Shown piece by piece: positions 36,085-43,751 of a DNA stretch of 64,000 nt (position 1 is its first letter; each line of letters opens with the position of its first letter). A model generated the notes under the pieces. It was not told the DNA's origin. It saw only the letters and a list, made by a program, of their open reading frames with translations, and did not search any database. The stretch is from positions 555,524-619,523 of the forward strand of contig DLHT01000006.1 in the NCBI GenBank assembly GCA_002483365.1, read 5' to 3'. The translations under genes and the position numbers were made by a program. The DNA is from Cellvibrio sp. UBA7661. GTDB taxonomy: Bacteria > Pseudomonadota > Gammaproteobacteria > Pseudomonadales > Cellvibrionaceae.

Positions 36085-36813
36085 CTAACCCAAAATCGCT
36101 TCTTCATCCTGATCGGCAATGTCATCTGCCACATGGGAATGGTAATGCTTGCCAGAGACAATCAATCCGTCTTTCAAAATAATCTGGCGCTGGGTTTGAT
36201 CGGCAATATCCTGCTCGTGGGTTACGATCACAATCGTGTTGCCCAGCTGATGCACTTCTTTCATGAGCGCCATGACTTCTTGCGTAGTTTGGCTATCCAA
36301 TGCACCAGTGGGTTCATCCGCAAGAATTACTTTGGGTTTGGTGACCAGCGCGCGGGCAATAGCAACGCGCTGTTTTTGTCCGCCGGACATTTCATTAGGC
36401 ATATGCTTGGCGCGATGCGAAAGCCCCACCATCTCCAAATATTGTTCAGCGCGGTAGTTGCGCTCTTTGCGGCTCACACCTTGGTAATAGAGTGGCAGTG
36501 CAACGTTTTCCGTCGCGTTTTTAAATGGCAGCAAATTGAATGATTGAAAAACAAAACCCAATAATTCATTGCGCATTTTTGCGGCGGTTTTTTCTTTCAA
36601 CTTTTTGATTTCGCGCCCGGCAAGAAAATAATCGCCCTGGTCATGGGTATCCAATATGCCGAGGATATTCAACAAGGTCGATTTACCTGAACCCGAAGAT
36701 CCCATAATCGATACCAGCTCTCCTTCGCGAATATGCAGGTCTATACCTTTCAGTACATGCAGTGGCTGTTCGCCAGAGTGATAGTACTTGTGGATGTTAT
36801 GCAGTTTGATCAT
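36085..36813 (-). CDS. ABC exporter ATPase (MacB/LolD type)
   Basis: 242 residues: Walker A GSSGSGKST, Q-loop FVFQSFNLLPFKN, signature MSGGQKQRVAIARAL, Walker B VILADEPTGALD, switch His in VIVTHEQD. A stand-alone NBD of the LolD/MacB class that powers mechanotransmission-type export. First gene of the four-gene operon ATPase-permease-permease-adaptor. AGGAAG lies before the ATG. Confidence 0.94.
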   Translation of the reverse strand: MIKLHNIHKYYHSGEQPLHVLKGIDLHIREGELVSIMGSSGSGKSTLLNILGILDTHDQGDYFLAGREIKKLKEKTAAKMRNELLGFVFQSFNLLPFKNATENVALPLYYQGVSRKERNYRAEQYLEMVGLSHRAKHMPNEMSGGQKQRVAIARALVTKPKVILADEPTGALDSQTTQEVMALMKEVHQLGNTIVIVTHEQDIADQTQRQIILKDGLIVSGKHYHSHVADDIADQDEEAILG

Positions 36814-36908
36814 GGTAGCTTCCTGTTATTGAACACTGTGGGCTCAGCCGACAGCTTAGAGACTTTCACTCAAATGTCTGGCTTATTTACTTTGGCTTAA
36901 CACTCTAA

Positions 36909-36920
36909 TGACAAGTGTCA
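36909..36920. promoter_or_regulatory. possible operator of the ABC export operon
   Basis: TGACA-AG-TGTCA inverted repeat about 95-107 bp upstream of the ATPase start codon. It is short, so the call rests on its position and symmetry only. Confidence 0.3.
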
Positions 36921-37027
36921 GTGCCGGGTGTGCTGCGCATTTTGCCCGTGTTATTAGCTTTGATGTGTATCCGACTGTTTTGGATTCAGGCAGTGAAAAA
37001 TTTTTTATCTGTTTTACCGCTTATAAG

Positions 37028-37085
37028 GTATTCGTCCTGCAGCGCAGTGATGGGATTAACCGATGCAGCCCTGGTTGCAGGGTAT
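37028..37085 (-). pseudogene. remnant of an ABC permease C-terminus
   Basis: On the minus strand this stretch reads RAASVNPITALQDEY, matching the end of the intact permease at 33501 (KAASVNPIVALQDE then stop). The two DNA stretches align without gaps over about 50 bp. Here the stop is TAC instead of TAA, and further upstream the frame breaks after GELAALIP. It appears to be the tail of a third, deleted permease gene just upstream of the operon. Confidence 0.6.
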
Positions 37086-37148
37086 GAGTGCGGCCAATTC
37101 GCCTTGATTACCGGCCCGACGAATAGGCATACGAATATGCAGGGTCAG

Positions 37149-37218
37149 AAAAAACTCCGGCAGCAGCACCTGCCGGAGAAGACTATCCACCTACCACAGG
37201 TGCTGCCAATGGTGGATA
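37149..37218 (-). ncRNA. candidate structured RNA with two mutually complementary hairpins and terminator
   Basis: On the minus strand, a hairpin with stem TATCCACC/GGTGGATA (37184-37218) is followed by CTCCGGCAG/CTGCCGGAG (37155-37178) and a six-U run (37149-37154). The loop of the first (37197-37207) can pair with ten bases of the second (37163-37172), so the two could form alternative pairings, as in an attenuator or an antiterminator switch. No ORF precedes the terminator. It lies upstream of the ABC operon, or it ends an unannotated small RNA. This is from base pairing only. Confidence 0.4.
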
Positions 37219-37328
37219 AATCATGCGGAGAGAAAACCCGATTCCCAAGTTGGGGGGATAGGGAATTTGGTTTACTCGATTAGTTGGATGCTGGAAACTG
37301 CGTTTTGGATTCAAAAAAATCCGTCAAT

Positions 37329-37363
37329 AAAAAAGCGCAGCCAATTTTCACTGACTGCGCTTT
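37329..37363 (-). terminator. terminator of the NACHT-WD40 gene; copy 1 of island-flanking repeat
   Basis: AAAAGCGCAG...CTGCGCTTT stem-loop, 22 bp past the stop of the NACHT gene, with a U-run on the minus-strand transcript. The sequence is nearly the same as the terminator at 43687-43727, in the same orientation. Confidence 0.85.
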
Positions 37364-37384
37364 ATCTTTTATTTCAGATTTAAC

Positions 37385-40300
37385 TTAGACAACAGGGAAA
37401 CTCTCTGGCTCACCATTCTTGTTAGTAAAATACCCGTTGAAGTAGCGCCAAGCGTATTCGCTTTTGGCGAGGATTGTTTGTTGCTTGCCATCGGTTGTGA
37501 GGTAGTTGGATTCTGGTGCATGGAATATCACTTTTATTGTTTCGCCGGTTTCCAACGACCAATGGCGCACAGTGCCATCGCTTGAGGATGACACTAGATA
37601 GCGACCATCTGCATTTAGCGCGCAACTCGTTACCCGACTCGTATGACCAATAACCTCGCGGACACAATCGCCGCTACTTAACTCCCACAGCCGTAAACTA
37701 CTATCATCAGAGCCAGAAATCAGATAGCGACCGTCTGCACTCAGCGCGCAACTCGACACACTTTGTTTATGACCAATAAACTCGCGGACACAATCGCCGC
37801 TACTTAACTCCCATAGACGCAAGCTCGCATTACTAAAACCCGATACCAGATAGCGGCCATCTGCACTCAGCGCGCAACTCGTTACACGTTTTTTATGACC
37901 AATGAACTCGCGGACACACTCGCCACTACTCAACTCCCACAGGCGTAAACTCGCATCATCAGAACCTGATACCAGATACCAGCCATCCGCACTTAGCGCA
38001 CAACTCGTTACACGTTTTTTATGACCAATAAACTCGCGGACACACTCGCCGCTACTTAACTCCCACAGGCGCAAACTCTTATCATCAGAACCCGATAACA
38101 GATAACGACCATCCGCACTTAGCGCGCAGCTCCTTACCCAGCTGGTATGACCAATAAACTCGCGGACACACTTGCCACTACTTAACTCCCAGAGACGTAA
38201 ACTCTTATCATAAGAACCCGAAACCAGATAGCGGCCATCTGCACTTAGCGCGCAGCTCGTTACCCAACTAGTATGACCAATAAACTCGCGGACACAATCG
38301 CCGCTACTTAACTCCCACAAGCGTAAACTCTTACGCCCTGAAACCGATACTAAATAGCGGCCATCTGCACTTAGCACGCAACTCGTTACCAAACTGCTAT
38401 GACCAATAAACTCGCGGACACAATCGCCGCTACTTAACTCCCACAGGCGCAAACTATTATCCCATGAGCCAGATACCAGATAGCGGCCATCTGCACTTAG
38501 CGCGCAACTCAATACCCAATCTCCATGACCCATAAACTCGTGGACACAATCGCCGCTACTTAACTCCCACAGGCGCAAACTATTATCCCATGAACCCGAT
38601 ACCAGATAGCGGCCATCAACACTTAGCGCGCAACTCGTTACACATTCATTATGACCAATAAATTCGCGGACACACTCGCCGTTACTTAACTCCCACAGGC
38701 GCAAACTCTCATCATCAGAGCCTGATACCAAATAGCGACCATCTGCACTTAGCGCGCAACTTGCTACACTTCCATCATGACCAATAAACTCGCGAATGAA
38801 CTCGCCGCTACTTAACTCCCACAGGCGTAAACTCTTATCATCAGAACCCGATACCAGATAGCGGCCATCTGCACTTAGCGCGCAACTCGTTACCCCGGCT
38901 TCATGACCAATAAATTCACGGACACAGTTGCCGCTACTTAACGCCCACAGGCGCAGACTCGCATCATCAGAACCTGATACCAGATAGCGGCCATCTGCAC
39001 TCAGCGCGCAACTTGTTACATATTGTTTATGACCAATAAACTCACGAATACACTCGCCGCTACTTAACTCCCACAGGCGCAAACTCTCATCATCAGAGCC
39101 TGATACCAAATAGCGGCCATCTGCACTTAGCGCGCAACTCGTTACACATCCATTATGACCAATAAACTCGTGTACACACTCGCCACTACTCACATCCCAA
39201 AGGCGTAAACTCTGATCATAAGAACCCGATACCAGATAGCGGCCATCTGCACTCAGCGCGCAACTGGTTATTCCATTGTTATGCCCTGAATACGAATAAT
39301 GCCTGTTGCTGCCAAGTTCATGGGTAGAAATAGTTGGCTGGTTAATTAACCACTGTGAATTTTGTTGCACAGCTTCAGGCAAGGAATTGCAGTTCAGCAA
39401 ACGGCTGCGGTAAACCTTTGCCGTTGCAACATTTGCTGCCGCTAAGGAGCAACGGAAAAAACGTGTAGCAGTCATTTCAGCTTTTGACCATTGCGTATTG
39501 TTTAATGGGCATTGATCAAACTCGGCATTATCCAGAATCGCTTCATTAAAATTTGTACCGTCTAAACTTACAAAACTAAATTTTGCTCGGCGTAAATTCG
39601 CACCGGAAAAATTTGCACCCTCAAGTGAGATATGATTGTTTGACTTCGCCTTAATACTTAGTTCAGCCAAATTGGCGCCCGCGAGTTGTATGCCATTTAA
39701 AACCGGCAGCGAAAAACCTAACTCATAAGCAACCAAGGCATAATGGAGTAAATTTTCGGAGGTGCTTTGGCGATAGCTTTTTCGCCATTCACTTAGTTTT
39801 GATAAGAGCGATTTATTTTCAGGTTCCGCCAATAGTTGGGCGAGGAATACCAAGGTTTCGCGGCTGGGTTTTGCAATAACCCAATGTTCCGGTTTATTGT
39901 CGCTAATCGCCAGCAATAAATAATTTGCCAAAAAATATTCTTGCAGTGAGGTATGGGAAAAGCGAAAGTGGCTACCCTCTTCAGAATCTTCCCGACATAG
40001 AAAAGTGGCCGTGCGTAAATCTTCTTCCAGAATATCTGCTGAAACATTCTGGTAACGAAACGCAATGCGTGGATTATCTGCCAACCAACCCATAAACCAA
40101 TCTTCGATTTCATTCGCGGGTAAGGCAGATTGCTTTTGCTTCCACAATAATGCCGCCAAATGCGACGCTAATTGCAATTTATGGTCGCTTTTAATCTGAT
40201 GCTTGCCATCATCCCTATTAAGCCAACGGTCTACTACACGGCGGTACAGGCTAACACCGCTGATGGCTTTTCCTGCTTTGCGGTCTTCTTCCAACGCAGG

Positions 40301-42331
40301 AAAAAATTCGCCTACCAACTTCAGGGTAAAAGGTCGTTTGCTTAAATCGTGCAGGTCATGCACAGATTTCACCATATCAATAATGGTGGCTGGGTCTATG
40401 CCCGGTAACGCATGGCGAAGGTAGTTGGTAATTTGCTCCTCCGTTAAAGGCAGCATTACCATGGCTTCTATATCATCCGCACTAACACCGCCGCGCTCCT
40501 GCCCGGTAAAGTGGTCTTTTTGGCGATCCAGAGTTTTAAAATATTGACTGCGGCAAGTAAGCAGCATTTTTACCGGTTGCTTGCTGTTGGTTTTTAGCTC
40601 TGCTTGGTATTTATAAAGTTGGTCGGTAAAAATTCGCCCATCGGATTCGGATATTTTTACCAGTACTTCATCCAATCCATCAAATATCAACACCACACCC
40701 GACTGGTTTGCCCAGCGTTCAATATCGCTGGTGGTGAACTCCTCGCTGGAATCACTTTTTAGCCAACCAAAGCGAATACAATCGTTAATAATGTCTGAAA
40801 ATTGAAATCCGTCTACCAGTGTTTTACTGGTTACATGGCGCAAATCAAAATAGAGAGGAACGGGTAAGAGTTTATTTTGCGTTAGCAGTGAACGCAGCTG
40901 CTTATCAAATAATTGGCAGCTGATAGTTTTACCCATGCCATATTCACCCAGTATTGCAAATACTGATTTCGCCTGTGGTTCTCGCGCCCAATCCAATAAC
41001 CTGGCCACTACTGGAATACCATTGGTGTGCTCTTGCTCAAGCAATGCTGCTTGTTCTTTTTTTAAGGTTGTGGGTAGCGCACGCGCATCCTTTACTAAGG
41101 CACGTTCATCTATTTCATGTAAGTTTGTGCAATTGGCTGTGTAATCATGAAAGTTTTTTAACGGATGTTTGGTGCGTAGTTTTTCTGGCGAAGATACTTT
41201 TTTAGTTGGATAGAAGTTGCCAAATTCCAAAGCGGCTTTTACCAGACGCGCGGCATTCTCTGCTGCAATTCTTTGATTGGCATCTTTATTTTTGCCTTTG
41301 TCGCCATCTGCAAAATCACAAATGGCTTTTACGATAATCCAATCCGTCTTAGATGCTTCACAGGCATTGTAAATTCCGGTGCCTTCCATTTCGCCGCCGA
41401 TGGCCTCAGGATCAATCGACAATAACTGATCGCGATAATCCTTATTATCAATCAGCTTGTCGCCACTAAACATACTGCCAAAATGACGCTTGGCATACTC
41501 AGCACTTTTTTCTTTCGTCAGATAGGCATCCAACTGGTGAAACCAGTCGCGCAAGTGTTTTGATGCGGGTGGGCGAGGCCCGCGCGGTGTAATGCGGCCA
41601 TCTTTATTTATTCGCGCCAGCTCATAGGTAGTGATGGATTCTGAAATTAGCACTTCGCCGATCTGTTGCTTTTCACTGTTGATTCCAAACGCAATCCCCA
41701 GAGCAATAACTGCATTGGGTTGAAAGAATTCAATCGCTATCTCTGTCGATTTCATTGCCTCTATGGTGGCTTGGCGGGAATGCATTAATACCAGATTCTG
41801 CCCACCGTGCTTGCCCAGTTGATAGTAAAAACGGTTGTGCCCCTCCATCTGTACTGCTAGGGCATTGGGGCAAAAACACTTCAAGGTTTGCTCCAGTTCA
41901 TACTGGTTAAAGGTAATCAGCACTATATCTACATCCAACACCGGCTGGCCCAATTGGCTCTGCTCTAGCTGATCGTCGGGAATCGCATCCAGTTGTGGTG
42001 TATGGGGAATGGGGAATTGAACAGGCTCAGCTTCGAACCAGCACTCGCGTTTATCACCTGCTTTCTTGTCTGCCGTTATGGCGAGGCGCGCCTTGCTACC
42101 CTGCGCTGCCAATTCTTCGTTGATGTGTTTGATAAACCGGTTGAAGGATGCGTTAGCACTACCTTTTTCACTTTGTGGATAGAGTTCGTCGCGAATCTGG
42201 CCCAAGTTCACCAGACCATCCTCTGACATCAGCTCAAAAAACGTTTCCATTTGGCGGATAACACTTGTTTTCAATAAATGACGAATCTTGCCAAACGCAC
42301 TAATCGCCAAATTTTTGTTCAACCGCTGCAT
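37385..42331 (-). CDS. STAND NTPase: phosphorylase-like domain - NACHT - pentapeptide repeats - 14 WD40 repeats
   Basis: 1648 residues from the ATG at 42331 (GAGG about 9 nt upstream; the frame extends to 42364). Domains: a winged-helix-like N-terminus (~1-105); a purine/MTA nucleoside phosphorylase-like domain (~133-376: ALGIAFG, GGEMEGTGIYNA, ICDFADGDKG, keeping the substrate-binding MEG and catalytic Asp region); a NACHT NTPase with Walker A GEYGMGKT (462-469), Walker B VVLIFDGLDEV (~546-556) and arginine-bearing LLTCRSQYF; a helical region with FSHTSLQEYFLANYLL; pentapeptide repeats (~882-985); and fourteen 42-residue WD40 units (~1016-1603), enough for two seven-bladed propellers. STAND proteins oligomerise on ligand sensing and switch on an effector; here the effector would cleave nucleosides or nucleotides. 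Divergent from a Fic gene. A defence role is inferred. Confidence 0.9.
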   Translation of the reverse strand: MQRLNKNLAISAFGKIRHLLKTSVIRQMETFFELMSEDGLVNLGQIRDELYPQSEKGSANASFNRFIKHINEELAAQGSKARLAITADKKAGDKRECWFEAEPVQFPIPHTPQLDAIPDDQLEQSQLGQPVLDVDIVLITFNQYELEQTLKCFCPNALAVQMEGHNRFYYQLGKHGGQNLVLMHSRQATIEAMKSTEIAIEFFQPNAVIALGIAFGINSEKQQIGEVLISESITTYELARINKDGRITPRGPRPPASKHLRDWFHQLDAYLTKEKSAEYAKRHFGSMFSGDKLIDNKDYRDQLLSIDPEAIGGEMEGTGIYNACEASKTDWIIVKAICDFADGDKGKNKDANQRIAAENAARLVKAALEFGNFYPTKKVSSPEKLRTKHPLKNFHDYTANCTNLHEIDERALVKDARALPTTLKKEQAALLEQEHTNGIPVVARLLDWAREPQAKSVFAILGEYGMGKTISCQLFDKQLRSLLTQNKLLPVPLYFDLRHVTSKTLVDGFQFSDIINDCIRFGWLKSDSSEEFTTSDIERWANQSGVVLIFDGLDEVLVKISESDGRIFTDQLYKYQAELKTNSKQPVKMLLTCRSQYFKTLDRQKDHFTGQERGGVSADDIEAMVMLPLTEEQITNYLRHALPGIDPATIIDMVKSVHDLHDLSKRPFTLKLVGEFFPALEEDRKAGKAISGVSLYRRVVDRWLNRDDGKHQIKSDHKLQLASHLAALLWKQKQSALPANEIEDWFMGWLADNPRIAFRYQNVSADILEEDLRTATFLCREDSEEGSHFRFSHTSLQEYFLANYLLLAISDNKPEHWVIAKPSRETLVFLAQLLAEPENKSLLSKLSEWRKSYRQSTSENLLHYALVAYELGFSLPVLNGIQLAGANLAELSIKAKSNNHISLEGANFSGANLRRAKFSFVSLDGTNFNEAILDNAEFDQCPLNNTQWSKAEMTATRFFRCSLAAANVATAKVYRSRLLNCNSLPEAVQQNSQWLINQPTISTHELGSNRHYSYSGHNNGITSCALSADGRYLVSGSYDQSLRLWDVSSGECVHEFIGHNGCVTSCALSADGRYLVSGSDDESLRLWELSSGECIREFIGHKQYVTSCALSADGRYLVSGSDDASLRLWALSSGNCVREFIGHEAGVTSCALSADGRYLVSGSDDKSLRLWELSSGEFIREFIGHDGSVASCALSADGRYLVSGSDDESLRLWELSNGECVREFIGHNECVTSCALSVDGRYLVSGSWDNSLRLWELSSGDCVHEFMGHGDWVLSCALSADGRYLVSGSWDNSLRLWELSSGDCVREFIGHSSLVTSCVLSADGRYLVSVSGRKSLRLWELSSGDCVREFIGHTSWVTSCALSADGRYLVSGSYDKSLRLWELSSGKCVREFIGHTSWVRSCALSADGRYLLSGSDDKSLRLWELSSGECVREFIGHKKRVTSCALSADGWYLVSGSDDASLRLWELSSGECVREFIGHKKRVTSCALSADGRYLVSGFSNASLRLWELSSGDCVREFIGHKQSVSSCALSADGRYLISGSDDSSLRLWELSSGDCVREVIGHTSRVTSCALNADGRYLVSSSSDGTVRHWSLETGETIKVIFHAPESNYLTTDGKQQTILAKSEYAWRYFNGYFTNKNGEPESFPVV
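37523..39286 (-). repeat. tandem array of fourteen 126-bp WD40-encoding units
   Basis: Each unit encodes 42 residues with a near-fixed frame SCALSADGRYLVSGS...SLRLWELSSG.CVREFIGH. Differences concentrate at three or four residues after GH and at two or three after SGS, positions that face the binding surface of a propeller. High DNA identity between units implies recent unequal exchange or gene conversion, and makes copy number liable to change or to assembly error. Confidence 0.93.
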
Positions 42332-42505
42332 GACTCTTCCCTCAATATCAACCAGAATGATCAAAATATAACCTAACCCCTATCCTATGGTCAATTTATT
42401 TTAGTTTGATATGTTTGAATTAAGCTTGATATAAGTTGATGAAGATAAGAAATCTGGTTTGATAGTTACGACCTTGCATCCTGGTAGCAAAGTAAAACGT
42501 CTTTT

Positions 42506-42595
42506 CTATACATATAACTGTCATCATGTATAGCTTTTCTGTTTTTCTATACACGTTAAAGTAATGTGTATAGTATTTGGTGGTTTTCTATACAT
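42506..42595. promoter_or_regulatory. operator array in the NACHT/fic divergent promoter
   Basis: Three TTTTCTATACA sites start at 42502, 42543 and 42584, exactly 41 bp apart (about four helical turns). The first two are halves of inverted repeats: CTATACAT-N12-ATGTATAG (42506-42533) and CTATACAC-N11-GTGTATAG (42547-42573). The third is a half-site (42588-42595) just before the fic ribosome-binding site. The spacing suggests cooperative repressor binding. The regulator is not identified; Fic-type proteins themselves often carry a C-terminal winged helix that could bind here. Confidence 0.75.
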
Positions 42596-42608
42596 ATGGA
42601 ACCAGACC

Positions 42609-43688
42609 ATGAGCTATGTCGTAACACCGTTGCCGATTTCCGACCTTGAGCAGATTGAAACCCGCGCCACCTTGAAAAAGGCGGCCTTGGCTCATCGTTA
42701 TTTGGCGGAGCTAAAAGGAATAGCGGAGACGATTCCTAACGAAGCAATTCTGATTAATACCCTTGCGCTGCAAGAAGCCAAACATAGCTCGGAAATAGAA
42801 AATATCATTACAACGCAAGACGAGTTATTCAAAGCGGAATTATTTACCGATGCACATATAAATCCTGCAGCTAAAGAAGTGCAAAATTATGCAGTTGCGT
42901 TAAAAACCGGTTTTGAATTTGTGCGTAAATCGGGGTTAATTCGGCTCAGTGATTTGTTAACCCTTCAGGAAATACTGGAAGAAAATAAAGCCGGTTTTCG
43001 TAAATTACCCGGCACAGAACTAAAAAATGCGCAGACCGGCAAAGTTGTATATACGCCACCGCAACACCCGCAAGACATAGAGCGCTTAATGGATAACCTG
43101 GCGCAATATATAAACGACCCCGACCTTTGTGCTGCTGACCCGCTAATTAAAATGGCAATTATTCATCATCAGTTTGAGAGCATTCATCCTTTTTATGATG
43201 GTAATGGGCGCACAGGCCGCATCATTAATATGTTGTATTTGGTCGCGCAGGGTTTATTGGATTTGCCGATTTTGTATCTCAGTCGCTACCTTATTCAAAC
43301 CAAAGCGGAGTATTACCAGCAGTTACAAGCTGTACGCGATACTAATGAATGGGAACCTTGGCTGATCTATGTATTAGATGGTGTAATCCAAACCGCTCAG
43401 GCGACTATCGAACTAATAAAGCAAATTAAAATACTTATGCAGGAATACAAGCAAAAAATACGCAATCAATTGCCAAAAATTTATAGTCAGGAGTTACTGA
43501 ATAATTTATTCAATCATCCCTACACAAAAATTGACTTTGTGATGCAGGATCTATCAGTTTCACGATTGACTGCTGCCAAGTATCTGGAGCAATTAGTTGA
43601 CATTGGATTGCTTAAGAAAGAAAAAATCAGTCGCAGTAACTACTACATCAATCAGCCACTACTAAAACTGTTTATAGAACCGACATAA
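42609..43688 (+). CDS. Fic-family protein (protein adenylyltransferase) with C-terminal winged helix
   Basis: About 359 residues from ATG 42609 (GGAAC 8 nt upstream; the frame opens at 42564). Fic core motif HPFYDGNGRTGR (around residue 205) with the catalytic His preceded by FESI; such enzymes transfer AMP to target hydroxyls. The inhibitory helix motif SSEIENI near residue 65 marks an N-terminally self-inhibited class. The flap KVVYTPPQHPQDIERLM and the C-terminal winged helix (VMQDLSVSRLTAAKYLEQLVDIGLL) are typical of Fic/DOC proteins with a DNA-binding tail, so autoregulation through the 41-bp-spaced sites upstream is plausible. Divergent from the NACHT gene. Confidence 0.92.
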   Translation: MSYVVTPLPISDLEQIETRATLKKAALAHRYLAELKGIAETIPNEAILINTLALQEAKHSSEIENIITTQDELFKAELFTDAHINPAAKEVQNYAVALKTGFEFVRKSGLIRLSDLLTLQEILEENKAGFRKLPGTELKNAQTGKVVYTPPQHPQDIERLMDNLAQYINDPDLCAADPLIKMAIIHHQFESIHPFYDGNGRTGRIINMLYLVAQGLLDLPILYLSRYLIQTKAEYYQQLQAVRDTNEWEPWLIYVLDGVIQTAQATIELIKQIKILMQEYKQKIRNQLPKIYSQELLNNLFNHPYTKIDFVMQDLSVSRLTAAKYLEQLVDIGLLKKEKISRSNYYINQPLLKLFIEPT

Positions 43689-43727
43689 AAAAAGCGCAAC
43701 CAGTTTTCACTGACTGCGCTTTTTTTA
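43687..43727. terminator. shared terminator of fic and leuA; copy 2 of island-flanking repeat
   Basis: AAAAAGCGCA...TGCGCTTTTTT stem-loop between convergent fic (stop 43688) and leuA (stop 43752), with U-runs on both strands. It differs from 37329-37363 at only about two positions over some 33 bp. Confidence 0.88.
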
Positions 43728-43751
43728 GCAACGGCGGATTAATGGCCGGTC

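Noticed and set aside
36915..37283. 122-codon plus-strand open frame upstream of the ABC operon
   Set aside because: No domain or ribosome-binding site, and it crosses a terminator hairpin and the antisense of a permease remnant.
37523..39286. Regular 126-bp repeats resembling an array such as CRISPR
   Set aside because: The repeats are in frame within one ORF and encode WD40 units; there are no 20-40 bp spacers and no cas genes.
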